Of a DNA stretch of 64,000 nt, positions 9,401-16,954 are shown piece by piece. Location: assembly GCA_005222965.1 (NCBI GenBank), contig NJBG01000001.1:1-64000 (forward strand). Reading direction: 5' to 3'. Positions within the stretch are counted from its first letter, which is position 1. Each line of letters starts with the position of its first letter. The stretch comes from Candidatus Woesearchaeota archaeon B3_Woes (GTDB lineage Archaea; Nanobdellota; Nanobdellia; Woesearchaeales; B3-WOES). The translations under genes were made by a program, and so were the position numbers. The notes beneath the pieces were generated by a model that did not search any database, was not told where the DNA came from, and worked only from the letters and a program-made list of their open reading frames with translations.

Positions 9401-9552
9401 ATATGCAATCTTCCACTTGTGTATGGTGGGCCTTGTAAGAAATAGAACTTTTTTCCTTTTTGATTCTTTTTTTGTAATTTATCGTAAATCTTATGTTCTT
9501 TCCAATATCTAAGTGTTATTTCTTCTTCTGTTTTGAAGTTGTAATTGGCCAT
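6439..9552 (-). CDS. ileS: Isoleucyl-tRNA synthetase
   Basis: 1037 residues, full length. Class Ia motifs: GPPYTSGRLHIAHAWN (HIGH-type) at about 40-55 and KMSKSLGN at about 590. The CP1 editing domain is present (TTTPWTIPFNLG, then GTGLVHTAPGCGPEDY). Zinc-type Cys pairs appear at CWRCH and CESCNN. The C-terminal anticodon region runs to the end, with DFAQLGPDFGSLAPK and KGIFIYLN as in archaeal/eukaryotic-type enzymes. It charges tRNA-Ile with Ile. The last four bases overlap the end of the convergent upstream gene. Confidence 0.97.
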   Translation of the reverse strand: MANYNFKTEEEITLRYWKEHKIYDKLQKKNQKGKKFYFLQGPPYTSGRLHIAHAWNNSLKDIALRYKKMNGFNVLDRAGYDMHGLPTESKVQKELKLKYKEDIEKYGLDKFIKRCKEFSINNAKLMDKDMQRLGIWFDYENAYYPIKNEFIEGEWWLIKKAYEQKRLYKGKKIMHWCSSCETSLAKHELEYENDKDTSIFLKFKLKDKDEFLIIWTTTPWTIPFNLGVMVNPDLDYLKVEVEKEVWYVAKALAGIFINNVLNKKFKILKEFKGKKLEGLEYIHPLEDEINYKDLKAKHKNIHTVLLSKEYVDTTAGTGLVHTAPGCGPEDYEVGKEYNIPPFNTLNEKGEFEDLGKYTGFKAKDDDSKFVEEFKNKNCLITTTQVEHEYAHCWRCHNPVVFRATEQWFLKIEDLIKQMIKNNKDVKWQPNFTSTAFDRWVEALKDNSITRQRFWGAPVPIWVCESCNNTEVIGSRKDLEKKKANKIPSDLHKPWIDEVTFPCKCGNTMKRIPDVLDVWIDSGTASWNCLEYPVKDGLMKQFYPADLILEATEQVRLWFSMLSICSTIAFKNNCYKNVYVHGMILDYQGTKMSKSLGNIISPYEVIDKYGSDILRYYMCQSKAGENMNFGWEEVKQKQRNLLVLWNIQNFLINMCKENNVNPTKLKIKPKQEEKYILSKLNSTIRDVTRLFDEYKLDETIGRIEDLFLTLSRTYMQLTREKSSVGNKQEKEEVIYAIYNVLLNILKMFAVISPFITEKIYQNLKEAFKLKEESIHLTEWPKTDEKLIDSKLEQNMDMFSNLTQGILYAREKASLGLRWPVKEVVIVTKDDKVVESVKNVEELIKKQTNIKDLNVQPSLPGIKQSVTADFAQLGPDFGSLAPKIIAKLALESPETILNHIEKEKSYKLKIDGKEVGIVKEHLVIKRDVPSPYIENESKGIFIYLNKERTDELEAEGYLREVMRRVQIQRKKANLNKTDKISLFIKADEELKDILSVFEKQIKEKVGADTLKISELDPSKKHKFSSKEKVKDYKFEMFFS

Positions 9553-9607
9553 AAAAGAGTTATATAGAGATAGTTTAAAAAGATTATGTTAATTATCTGT
9601 TTTTTAG

Positions 9608-9620
9608 AAATATTTAAATA
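9608..9620 (+). promoter_or_regulatory. TATA-like box of the DUF262 gene
   Basis: AAATATTTAAATA lies 23-35 bases before the ATG at 9643. The gene therefore has its own promoter, divergent from ileS. Confidence 0.6.
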
Positions 9621-9642
9621 ATTTAGTTAATTTACTATTATT

Positions 9643-11469
9643 ATGGCAATTACACCTCAACACATAGCAATAGGAACCTTATTCCAAAATCAATTTACAT
9701 TCCAAGTTCCAAAATATCAGCGAAACTTTACATGGGATGAAAACGATTTATCAGACTTCTTCGATGATCTTGAAAAATGTTATCAAGTTAGAATAAATGA
9801 GAATACAAGACATCATTTTTTTGGTGGTGTTGTAAGTATTAAACAAGAAATTCCTGGCTCATCACGTCAGCTTTTTGATTTGGTTGATGGACAGCAACGT
9901 ATAGCCACATTTATTATTTTTATGTCTACTATAATTTCTATCACAGAAGAATTAGCTCAAGAAGCAGATGAACAAAATGATAATGAAAATAATAAGCTTG
10001 CAAAAGAACGTGTTAAAAAGTTAACAAGTTTATATATTAAATTTAAAGACGAAATTAATCGTAAAATCATTGAAATTGATCGCTTAGAATTATCTTTACC
10101 AGATGAACCATTTTTTAAAGACTTAATCAATAACAATTCCCCAACTCCAGAAAGAGATTCTCATAATAGATTAGAATACGCATATAAATTCATAAGTGAA
10201 AAATTAAAAAATATTTTAAATGAATTACAAGATATACCATCTAAATTAGATGCATTAGAAACGTTCCATCAAGTAATTTTACAAGATTGCACTATTATTC
10301 ATATTGTAACAGAATCAAAAGACGAAGCATATAGATTATTCCAAGTTCTAAATGATCGGGGAACATGTCTTACTGAAGGAGATCTTCTGAAAGCAAGAAC
10401 ATTGGAATTATTAGATCTTGAAATTCATAACGCAAAACAAGACGCAGTCTTACGTCGTTGGAATAAAATTATAGCAGACCACCCTGATCAAACAGAGAAA
10501 TTCTTAAGATGGTATTACTCTTCCGTTAAGGGAAAAAGACCTAGCAAAACAGATCTGTTTGACGATTTTTTAGATAATTTTTTCCCTCAACACAAAAAAG
10601 AAGTAGACCAAATTACTGGAGCAGACGCAACCGCAATATTGAATTCAGTTAATAACTTTGAAAAAGAAATAATAATTATGCGTAAATTAATTGAAGGAGA
10701 TTGGCCATATAGTAGCACCACTCAAACACCTTCATGGAATAAAGAAAGACTTAGACTGTTAATAGTAGATCTGAAACACACCCATTGTATCCCTTTTTTG
10801 TTAGCGGCCCGTAAATTAGATCACCATAAATTTTCAGAAATAGTTCATCTTGTAGAAAGATTCTTTTTTAGATATAAATTAATGTGTAATGCACACATCG
10901 GCCAATTAACTAAAATCTATTTTGAACAGTCACAACTTATCAGAGCAAACCCCAGCACATATGATATAAGTACACTTAGATCGGAATTAAATTCATTACA
11001 AAACTCAAAAGCACAAGATGAGTTATTTGTAACACAAATGTCCGCAGAATTAAATTACAATGTTAATAAAACCAATAAACCCCTTAAGTATTTTTTAATG
11101 ACTATTGAACATTATTTTAAATGGTATATTGAAGGATCTACAGGAGACCCTCAATGCGAAAACTTAACAAGGGTGTTTGATTTTGCTAATACAACAATTG
11201 AACATATATACCCTCAGAACGCAACAGGTAATGTAATTCAGGCACAACTAGAAGAATTAAAACATAATATAGGAAATCTATCATTTTTAGGAGAAGAGGA
11301 TAATAATACTGGCGCTAATGACACTTTTAATACAAAAAAATCAATCTTACAAACATCTTCTGTGTTAATGAACAATAAAATTGCAGAAAAGTCATCCTGG
11401 GATAAAAATGCAGTAGAGGAAAGAAGAGACTTGCTTTTAGATCTTGCTCTTAAAGTTTTTTCTGCTTAA
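9643..11469 (+). CDS. DUF262/DUF1524 nuclease (GmrSD/SspE-like)
   Basis: 608 residues. The N-terminal DUF262 (ParB/Srx-like NTPase) has VPKYQRNFTWDENDLSDFF at 23-41 and the nucleotide motif DLVDGQQRIATF at about 80-91. The C-terminal DUF1524 His-Me finger nuclease shows TTIEHIYPQN (about 520-530) and HNIGNLSFLGEEDN. Both domains look intact. Relatives include the modification-dependent enzymes GmrSD and BrxU, and SspE, which is stimulated by DNA phosphorothioation. It converges with an operon for a PAPS-reductase-like enzyme and a GHKL ATPase, which makes a joint defence role likely. No DNA methyltransferase is nearby. Confidence 0.88.
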   Translation: MAITPQHIAIGTLFQNQFTFQVPKYQRNFTWDENDLSDFFDDLEKCYQVRINENTRHHFFGGVVSIKQEIPGSSRQLFDLVDGQQRIATFIIFMSTIISITEELAQEADEQNDNENNKLAKERVKKLTSLYIKFKDEINRKIIEIDRLELSLPDEPFFKDLINNNSPTPERDSHNRLEYAYKFISEKLKNILNELQDIPSKLDALETFHQVILQDCTIIHIVTESKDEAYRLFQVLNDRGTCLTEGDLLKARTLELLDLEIHNAKQDAVLRRWNKIIADHPDQTEKFLRWYYSSVKGKRPSKTDLFDDFLDNFFPQHKKEVDQITGADATAILNSVNNFEKEIIIMRKLIEGDWPYSSTTQTPSWNKERLRLLIVDLKHTHCIPFLLAARKLDHHKFSEIVHLVERFFFRYKLMCNAHIGQLTKIYFEQSQLIRANPSTYDISTLRSELNSLQNSKAQDELFVTQMSAELNYNVNKTNKPLKYFLMTIEHYFKWYIEGSTGDPQCENLTRVFDFANTTIEHIYPQNATGNVIQAQLEELKHNIGNLSFLGEEDNNTGANDTFNTKKSILQTSSVLMNNKIAEKSSWDKNAVEERRDLLLDLALKVFSA

Positions 11470-11532
11470 AATGTTCTATATACCCTTCAGTTTCATTTCT
11501 TTTCCACACAAAGAACAAAAAAATAATTATTA

Positions 11533-13116
11533 CTAGATATCAAATTTAAGTTTAAATAACCTTTCAAGAACATCTTCTACAATAGCTTCATACGCTTCTA
11601 TTTGTTCGTCCGTTATACTTACACTAGCACGCCTATGAATAAGTTCACACCTAAGTTTATAATAATACTCTATTCTATTCCACATAGTTTTTGTTACCTT
11701 TTTATACTTTTTAACTTCTTTATGTACTTCTGTTCGATTATCAAAAAGGTCATTAATACGTCTTTGACTATATACTGTACCAGATTCGTAAACTAAAAAC
11801 TCCTTAAATGCAATTTCTATAGTGCTATCTAAAATAATAAGACATATCCTATTTTTTTGCTCAAGTTTCTGTGAGTATATCAAATCAGAAGCAACTCTCC
11901 CTTCATATAATCCTTTAGTCCAAGGTTTTTTTTCTGATATTTTTTTATTAATCTGATCTATACGAAGACCATATCTGGGTTTTGAGATGGGTAAGGGAGG
12001 AAGGTATGATTTTTTTTCTGTTATAAAATCATCAATTGGAACAAACTTTATTTTACCTTTTGTGTACTTCAAAACTTTTTGAGGCCACTCACCACTTAAT
12101 CTTCGGCAAAGGGAAGCATAATCTTTAACAACCTTCACTAAAAAAGTCTGAAGAGCCGAAAATATTATATGTTTTGTGTCAATTTCAGATTTACTGCTAT
12201 TCCATGGCATTGATTGTACTTCCCCTTTAAGAGACACAATTACTTTAACAAGGGAAATAGTATCATGAGGTTTACCAGCCAACCCCTTAGCAAAACCAAC
12301 ATCATAACTTTTTAAAGCTCTAGAAATCAAACGATTATTACAATAAAAATATACTCCATATTCCCCTCCTGAGGGGTTGAATTTACTAGAAAGTTTTGAT
12401 AGTCCTGCAATAATTTCAACTTCTACAGGTTTATATTCTGGAGTTTTTATTATTCCACAATATCTATGTGGGGGATATTTTGGAGGATATACCCACTTCT
12501 CAAAAATTAATGGTGACAGTTTTTCAGAATTAAGTTTTAGGGTTAATTTTTTATCATTTAAAAATTTGGCATAAGTAGCTTGAAGATGAGTTTCAAGAAT
12601 TAATAATTTTTTTTTTGTTATTGTGATTCTAAGCGCATGTAGTTTGATTATAGTGGTCCCTTCATCTATTTGGCTTTCTTTATACAAAGGCAATTTCCAA
12701 TTATCTTCTTCCTTAAGCCAGTCTTCATCAAATTCTAAACTAAATGTATTCTCTTTTTTATATCTAGAAATAATTTTTATATCTTGAGCCAGAGCCACAA
12801 CTGCTCTTTTGGTTCCAACACCAAAAATACCTATAATTTCATCAGTTTGTAAATTACTTGTTCTCCCAGGCCCAACCAATAAGTCTAGCTCTGTTTTTTT
12901 TACACCACCCGCATTATCTTTTATACATATAGTTTGTTGATCTTTATTTATATCTATATCAATTAACAAAGATTTTTTCTTTCCCTCTTTAACCCATATA
13001 TCCAAAGAATTATCAATAAGTTCACATATAGAACTGTTTAAATCATAATCTGCTATTATTGATAAAAATAGTCTTTTGGAAGGTATTGCTTCTATTGTAT
13101 CTATTTCTTTTTTCAT
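11533..13116 (-). CDS. GHKL ATPase with C-terminal HEPN-like domain
   Basis: 527 residues. The N-terminal part is a GyrB/Hsp90/MutL/MORC-type ATPase: N box SSICELIDNSLDIW (about 29-42), DNAGGV (about 68) and GIFGVGTKRAVVAL (about 95-108). A transducer-like region follows, with SMPWNSSKSEID near 310, the lysine-loop position. The last 110 residues are helical and contain RCELIHR, an R-x4-H motif as in HEPN RNases, within YYYKLRCELIHRRASVS. It starts 23 bases after the PAPS-reductase-like gene. I infer an ATP-driven sensor fused to an RNase effector. The HEPN call rests on one motif and helix pattern. Confidence 0.8.
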   Translation of the reverse strand: MKKEIDTIEAIPSKRLFLSIIADYDLNSSICELIDNSLDIWVKEGKKKSLLIDIDINKDQQTICIKDNAGGVKKTELDLLVGPGRTSNLQTDEIIGIFGVGTKRAVVALAQDIKIISRYKKENTFSLEFDEDWLKEEDNWKLPLYKESQIDEGTTIIKLHALRITITKKKLLILETHLQATYAKFLNDKKLTLKLNSEKLSPLIFEKWVYPPKYPPHRYCGIIKTPEYKPVEVEIIAGLSKLSSKFNPSGGEYGVYFYCNNRLISRALKSYDVGFAKGLAGKPHDTISLVKVIVSLKGEVQSMPWNSSKSEIDTKHIIFSALQTFLVKVVKDYASLCRRLSGEWPQKVLKYTKGKIKFVPIDDFITEKKSYLPPLPISKPRYGLRIDQINKKISEKKPWTKGLYEGRVASDLIYSQKLEQKNRICLIILDSTIEIAFKEFLVYESGTVYSQRRINDLFDNRTEVHKEVKKYKKVTKTMWNRIEYYYKLRCELIHRRASVSITDEQIEAYEAIVEDVLERLFKLKFDI

Positions 13117-13139
13117 ACATTTAGTAACTTATATGTTGT

Positions 13140-14144
13140 TTATTCAATCTTAACATTACATCTCTTACAAATCTTACCATAACCCCAGTGATTAGTAACG
13201 TTCTTCCATAGAACAGGATTTATTTGTTTAAGTTTGATAAAATTATTCTCTTCTGCTATATGAGAACCAAACCCACAACAATAACATCCATTTCTTTTTA
13301 GATTATATGGTTCATAATAAATATCAGCAAATCTAATTTTATGTTTTTTAGCATATTTGTGAACGTCTTTATCTGTAAAAAAGATTATAGGATGAACAAC
13401 TACTTGATCTTTTGTTTCATAAATACAACCTTTTCTTACCCAAACAACTCTTCTCATTTGGCTTTCTTCTGCCCTCACACCCATTATTGCTACTTTTTTC
13501 CCACTTTCTTCTTGCCATTTTTTCATAGGTTTTTTCTTAAGAAGAAGACAACATTTAGAACTAACTTTAATACCTCTATATGTCAAAAAATTTTTTAATT
13601 TCTCTCTATCTTCCATTTCTCCTTTATATCCTATTTTTCTTACATATCTTTCTATTTTTTTTATGTGCTTTGGAGGCAATTTACCACCATGCCTTGCTCT
13701 TTCAAAAAATTCTGCAATTTCTTTTGAATACAAAGGATAACCATATTTTTGCCATATCTCTTGAGGTTTAATATCAGGATAAACCATAGTAAGTTTTACA
13801 TCGTTCTCTTTACACCATTCTTCAGAAAAAGTGATACATTCATGATACTCAAGTCTTGTATTAGAAAAGACATGTTCTAATTTATAACCCATTGATAAAA
13901 CAATATGACTCAAAATTGTACTATCTTTTCCTCCTGAAAAACTAACATAACAATTTTCTTCACCATACTTATCTATTGCTGCTTTAATACGTCTTTTTGT
14001 TAACTTTACTTTATAATCTAGAGCATAATTCATCCTCTTATTTAAAAGACTGCCACGAAAACTTAGAAGTTCTTTTTGTGCTTTAGTTTTATTTGGATTG
14101 TTCCAACCAGTTGTTTTATCCGATATACTAAATCCCAAAACCAT
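13140..14144 (-). CDS. PAPS-reductase/DndC-like ATP pyrophosphatase
   Basis: 334 residues. The PP-loop CYVSFSGGKDSTILSHIVLS lies at about 65-84. Downstream are SSKCCLLLKKKPMKKW, GVRAEESQMRR and a Cys-rich end with RNGCYCCGFG and KICKRC that could hold an Fe-S cluster or zinc. The PP-loop family adenylates substrates; relatives include PAPS reductase, DndC and SspD (DNA phosphorothioation), and IbrA. No cysteine desulfurase or sulfate assimilation gene is nearby, so plain sulfate reduction is unlikely. First gene of an operon with the GHKL-HEPN gene, and next to a DUF262/DUF1524 nuclease. Confidence 0.85.
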   Translation of the reverse strand: MVLGFSISDKTTGWNNPNKTKAQKELLSFRGSLLNKRMNYALDYKVKLTKRRIKAAIDKYGEENCYVSFSGGKDSTILSHIVLSMGYKLEHVFSNTRLEYHECITFSEEWCKENDVKLTMVYPDIKPQEIWQKYGYPLYSKEIAEFFERARHGGKLPPKHIKKIERYVRKIGYKGEMEDREKLKNFLTYRGIKVSSKCCLLLKKKPMKKWQEESGKKVAIMGVRAEESQMRRVVWVRKGCIYETKDQVVVHPIIFFTDKDVHKYAKKHKIRFADIYYEPYNLKRNGCYCCGFGSHIAEENNFIKLKQINPVLWKNVTNHWGYGKICKRCNVKIE

Positions 14145-14188
14145 TTGTATTTCAATAGTCTTTAATCTTTAAAAACATTACTAAAAAA

Positions 14189-14290
14189 TTAACTATAATA
14201 CTTCACCAAACTTATCACCGAAGCAGCAATAATCCCCAAACTAATATATTTTACATAAAAACGCCAGTCTTTTGGTGGGGATAGGTTCAT
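14189..14290 (-). CDS. Single-pass membrane microprotein, 33 aa
   Basis: ATG at 14290 overlaps the stop of the zinc-ribbon gene upstream in an ATGA arrangement. The product starts MNLSPPKDWRFYVK and continues with one hydrophobic helix (YISLGIIAASVISLV) and ends KYYS. The coupling to the neighbour and the clean helix make it credible in spite of its size. Last gene of the 14.2-16.3 kb small-protein operon. Function unknown. Confidence 0.65.
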   Translation of the reverse strand: MNLSPPKDWRFYVKYISLGIIAASVISLVKYYS

Positions 14291-14418
14291 TTCATCACTT
14301 TTTTTATTTTACCACACTTAAAACATTTATACTTCTGAGCAAATTTACCGTTTCCTACATTTCCAGGACCCATAAATTTCTCCCATTTATGAAGTCCAAA
14401 AAGACATTTTATGTTCAT
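14287..14418 (-). CDS. Zinc-ribbon microprotein, 43 aa (DUF1660-like)
   Basis: Product begins MNIKCLFGLHKWEKFMG and ends with YKCFKCGKIKKVMK. The C-x-x-G-x-H-x-W start and the C-x-x-C pair near the end resemble small prophage zinc ribbons of the DUF1660 kind. It starts 5 bases after the stop of the 159-residue membrane protein and overlaps the next start by ATGA, so it is translated as part of the operon. Confidence 0.7.
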   Translation of the reverse strand: MNIKCLFGLHKWEKFMGPGNVGNGKFAQKYKCFKCGKIKKVMK

Positions 14419-14423
14419 ATTAT

Positions 14424-14903
14424 TCAATGTTCAGGATATACAGCATCTAATAAATTACCTGCAAAAATCATCAAAAATAAAGTTACAAAAGCCAAAGCCA
14501 ACAACCAATGAGTTGCAAAGAAAATTTTTCCTAAATAAGCACCAAGACCTATTATTACAGATAATAAAAAGGCCTTAAAAAATCTAGGAACATTAAACCT
14601 TTCTTTGAACCAATTAGAATTCTTTTTTTGTTTAACACTTAATTTTGTATTTTTTTCTCTCTTAATTTTTTTACCAGTATACATTTTTACAAGAATCCCA
14701 AAAGATATTATCATCCAAGTTTCTGTTATCAAAAAAAGAATAAAAAAAAGCAAAATTACAGGAAACAAAATTTCTTTAAATGCATCTGGGACATAAGGAT
14801 TATAAAAACCAAAAATAGAAACAAACAATAATGCTACAAGAGAGAAAGTCCAAGATTTACCAAGATCATAAGATAATTTATGAAATTTTTCTTTATTACT
14901 CAT
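14424..14903 (-). CDS. Four-helix membrane protein
   Basis: 159 residues with hydrophobic segments at about 18-35 (FSLVALLFVSIFGFY), 44-72, 112-130 (FLLSVIIGLGAYLG) and 134-152 (WLLALAFVTLFLMIFAG). A basic stretch (KMYTGKKIKREKNTK) separates the two pairs. I do not recognise a family. It follows the 165-residue anchored protein by 9 bases and precedes the zinc-ribbon gene by 5. Confidence 0.7.
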   Translation of the reverse strand: MSNKEKFHKLSYDLGKSWTFSLVALLFVSIFGFYNPYVPDAFKEILFPVILLFFILFLITETWMIISFGILVKMYTGKKIKREKNTKLSVKQKKNSNWFKERFNVPRFFKAFLLSVIIGLGAYLGKIFFATHWLLALAFVTLFLMIFAGNLLDAVYPEH

Positions 14904-14912
14904 TTTATTGCA

Positions 14913-15410
14913 TCAAACCTCATAACGATATTGCACTTGACCACTCCATCTCATGTATAATGTGGCTGTTTTAGTTACTGTCCTTTCTTTCTGAACGTCT
15001 CGATACCTTGTAACTTGTCTTTCTTTTTCTACTGTACGATATTTAACAACCTCTTTTGATTTTGTTATCGTTCTAAACTTAATAACATTTTCACAAGTTT
15101 CAAGTAAACTACTATAATCAGTTTCATCATTCAACAAGATATCAAGACCTCTGTTGATATAATCTAGGGGATTTGATGATATATCTGTTTTGCATTCTTC
15201 TTCAGTAATTGGTATCTGTTCTTGATAACTTTCTGTACCCATATATGGTTCTGTATCAGTATATTTTTCTGTTGTTATGTAAGGTTCTGTCTCAGTATAG
15301 ATTTCAACTGCAGTATATGGAATAGGAACTAAGAATATAACACCAACTATAATTAATAATATAACACTAATTGAAATTGGTATAGTCCAAGGGTTTTTTG
15401 TTTTTTTCAT
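14913..15410 (-). CDS. Membrane-anchored protein with short repeats
   Basis: 165 residues. One membrane helix near the N-terminus (ISISVILLIIVGVIFLV). Then comes a series of near-repeats YTETEPY / YTDTEPY / GTESYQ (about 37-62), a linker with two Cys (EEECKTD and ETCEN), and a second series YRTVEKERQVTRYRDV / QKERTVTKTA at about 122-150. The repeated alternating pattern suggests extended beta structure outside the cell. It overlaps the PH-like gene by 4 bases (ATGA). Confidence 0.7.
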   Translation of the reverse strand: MKKTKNPWTIPISISVILLIIVGVIFLVPIPYTAVEIYTETEPYITTEKYTDTEPYMGTESYQEQIPITEEECKTDISSNPLDYINRGLDILLNDETDYSSLLETCENVIKFRTITKSKEVVKYRTVEKERQVTRYRDVQKERTVTKTATLYMRWSGQVQYRYEV

Positions 15411-15742
15411 TTTTTAAAATTCATTAATTGTTTACTTACTTCTTTATGAAAATCAAGAATATGTTTATCTTTACCATAAACTCTCATAGTTGTATGAGGT
15501 GTTCTTAGTTCAAGATGTCTTTTTTTAAAGATCAAACCCTTTTCATTCATAGTAGCACCTATTAAATCTTTTAGAAAAATATCAACCATTCTATCTTTTT
15601 TGAATATCAAACCAAGTGGTTTAAGAAAAATAAGTCTATAATCAGTTAAATAAGGGAAAAAACCCTTATCATTATCTAAATATACAGAATAATTTAATTT
15701 ATAGATTACCCTTTCCCCATCATTTAGGTATTTATCTACCAT
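15407..15742 (-). CDS. Small PH/GRAM-like domain protein
   Basis: 111 residues from ATG 15742 (MVDKYLNDGERVIYKLNYS). Strand-rich, with YLTDYRLIFLKP, DIFLKDLIGATMNEKG and a final helix HILDFHKEVSKQLMNF, the usual order of bacterial-type PH domains that bind membranes or proteins. I reject the longer start at 15793 because it overlaps the upstream gene; from 15742 the gap to that gene is 4 bases. In the middle of an operon of membrane proteins. Confidence 0.7.
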   Translation of the reverse strand: MVDKYLNDGERVIYKLNYSVYLDNDKGFFPYLTDYRLIFLKPLGLIFKKDRMVDIFLKDLIGATMNEKGLIFKKRHLELRTPHTTMRVYGKDKHILDFHKEVSKQLMNFKK

Positions 15743-15746
15743 TTTA

Positions 15747-16319
15747 TTATACCACCCATTCACAAGATAAAAATTCTGCACCAACCACTTCAAATATCTC
15801 TAACATACTTTTAGTTTCGCTTGTTTTCTTTAAAACAAAGCGCACTTTAAACGAATTTTGACCTTTTGAAAAACCAATTTCATCATATCCTGCACTCTTT
15901 TTATAAGATAAATAATCTTCATATTTAGAAGCTCGTTGATAATAATAATTAGAATTTTGACCTATTCCTCCTTTATAAAATTCTAAATACCTAAATTCAT
16001 CATACTTAATAAAAGTATCATCTGCCCATCTAATATTATCAATAGTATAATAACCAGAATTACTCTTCATCATATCTATTTTTTTAGGTAATATTTTAGT
16101 AGCCATTTTTTCACAAGAGTTAAAGTTACTATCAACACCTGGAGTATATATAGGTATATTTGATCTTAGGTTGTTAAAATTTTGTTCAGAAACAAAAGAT
16201 TTTATTTTATCAAGAGGATTTGAATAATCAAATATTGAATGGTATACTGTCAAAGCTACTAGAAAAATAAAAAAATACTTTATGATGCTCTGCACGTTTT
16301 TTTTTGTTTTTTTTAACAA
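15747..16319 (-). CDS. Anchored hypothetical protein, first of the small-protein operon
   Basis: Up to 190 residues with one N-terminal membrane helix (IIKYFFIFLVALTVYHSIF) and a soluble part of about 150 residues rich in Tyr, Ser and Asn, with two Cys. The longest start is TTG 16319; GTG 16295 would give VQSIIKYF and is equally good. A TATA-like GATATATAG lies near 16341-16349 on the minus strand. Family not recognised. Confidence 0.65.
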   Translation of the reverse strand: MLKKTKKNVQSIIKYFFIFLVALTVYHSIFDYSNPLDKIKSFVSEQNFNNLRSNIPIYTPGVDSNFNSCEKMATKILPKKIDMMKSNSGYYTIDNIRWADDTFIKYDEFRYLEFYKGGIGQNSNYYYQRASKYEDYLSYKKSAGYDEIGFSKGQNSFKVRFVLKKTSETKSMLEIFEVVGAEFLSCEWVV

Positions 16320-16426
16320 TGTGCCGCCCCCATTTTGTACTATATATCAAAAAGAAACTATGATTCTATATAAAGATTGCTGAAAAATTAGGATAAACTT
16401 ACATAAGATATCTAAAAAGAATAAAT

Positions 16427-16452
16427 TTATATTAAGAACATCTTTTCCAAAC
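16427..16452 (+). repeat. 26-bp repeat, copy 1 (upstream block)
   Basis: This 26-base block, ending AACATCTTTTCCAAAC, recurs without change at 18347-18372. Here it ends 2 bases before the ATG at 16455. It looks like a promoter region that exists in two copies. Confidence 0.8.
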
Positions 16453-16454
16453 AT

Positions 16455-16787
16455 ATGACCAAATTAGTATTTATAGCACACCCAATTTCAGGAAATATTA
16501 AAGATAATGTTAAAAATATATTAGAAATATGTAAAAAAGTTCATACCAAAGACATAATTCCTATAGCACCTTACTTAACAGCATTTCAATACTTAGATAA
16601 TGAAATAAAAGATGATAAAGAAAGAGGTGTCCAAGCTAACGAAGAGTTTTTTAAAAGAAAAATAATAGATGAACTCTGGCTTTGTGGTGATAAAATTTCT
16701 AAAGGAATGAGAGAAGAAATTAAATTAAGCAAAGAAAACAACATTCCAATTAAATTCTATAACAAAGAACTTGAAAAAGAATTATAA
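16455..16787 (+). CDS. DUF4406-like / nucleoside deoxyribosyltransferase-fold protein
   Basis: 110 residues. Begins KLVFIAHPISGNIKDN, continues with IIPIAPYLTAFQYLD and DELWLCGDKISKGMREEI. This order (a beta strand with a HP-type loop, PYLTA, an acidic D-E-LW strand and a G-M-x-x-E helix) is that of DUF4406 and the N-deoxyribosyltransferase superfamily, often phage- or island-borne enzymes of nucleotide metabolism. The exact substrate is unknown. The flanks of the gene resemble the flanks of the 18.4 kb microprotein gene. Confidence 0.75.
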   Translation: MTKLVFIAHPISGNIKDNVKNILEICKKVHTKDIIPIAPYLTAFQYLDNEIKDDKERGVQANEEFFKRKIIDELWLCGDKISKGMREEIKLSKENNIPIKFYNKELEKEL

Positions 16788-16804
16788 AACTTAAGATTTA
16801 TAAA
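16782..16804 (+). repeat. 23-bp repeat, copy 1 (downstream block)
   Basis: TTATAAAACTTAAGATTTAT plus three bases occurs here and at 18545-18567. Weaker similarity continues for about 40 bases to a shared GTGAAATA. It overlaps the end of the 16455 gene by 6 bases and may hold the TATA element for what follows. Confidence 0.7.
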
Positions 16805-16875
16805 TAAAATAAGATTACTTTAGAGTAGTGAAATATAAAAAGATTTAAATATCCTGGTTAATTTCTTATTTACTT

Positions 16876-16953
16876 ATGATTGGTCTTAATGCGCTGACAG
16901 AAAGAGACAAATTAAATAAAAAAATAGAGAAAAAAGAAGAGAAATTAAACTAA
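16876..16953 (+). CDS. Candidate 25-aa microprotein
   Basis: ATG at 16876 lies 26 bases after TTTAAATAT, as for a leaderless start, and the stop is one base before the next ATG. Product: MIGLNALTERDKLNKK followed by IEKKEEKLN, a charged helix. It may be a real small protein coupled to the next gene, or a leader ORF. Confidence 0.4.
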   Translation: MIGLNALTERDKLNKKIEKKEEKLN

Positions 16954-16954
16954 A

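Noticed and set aside
13140-14144. Assimilatory PAPS reductase
   Set aside because: No sulfate activation or siroheme genes nearby, extra Cys-rich end, and defence-type neighbours; kept as PAPS-reductase-like only.
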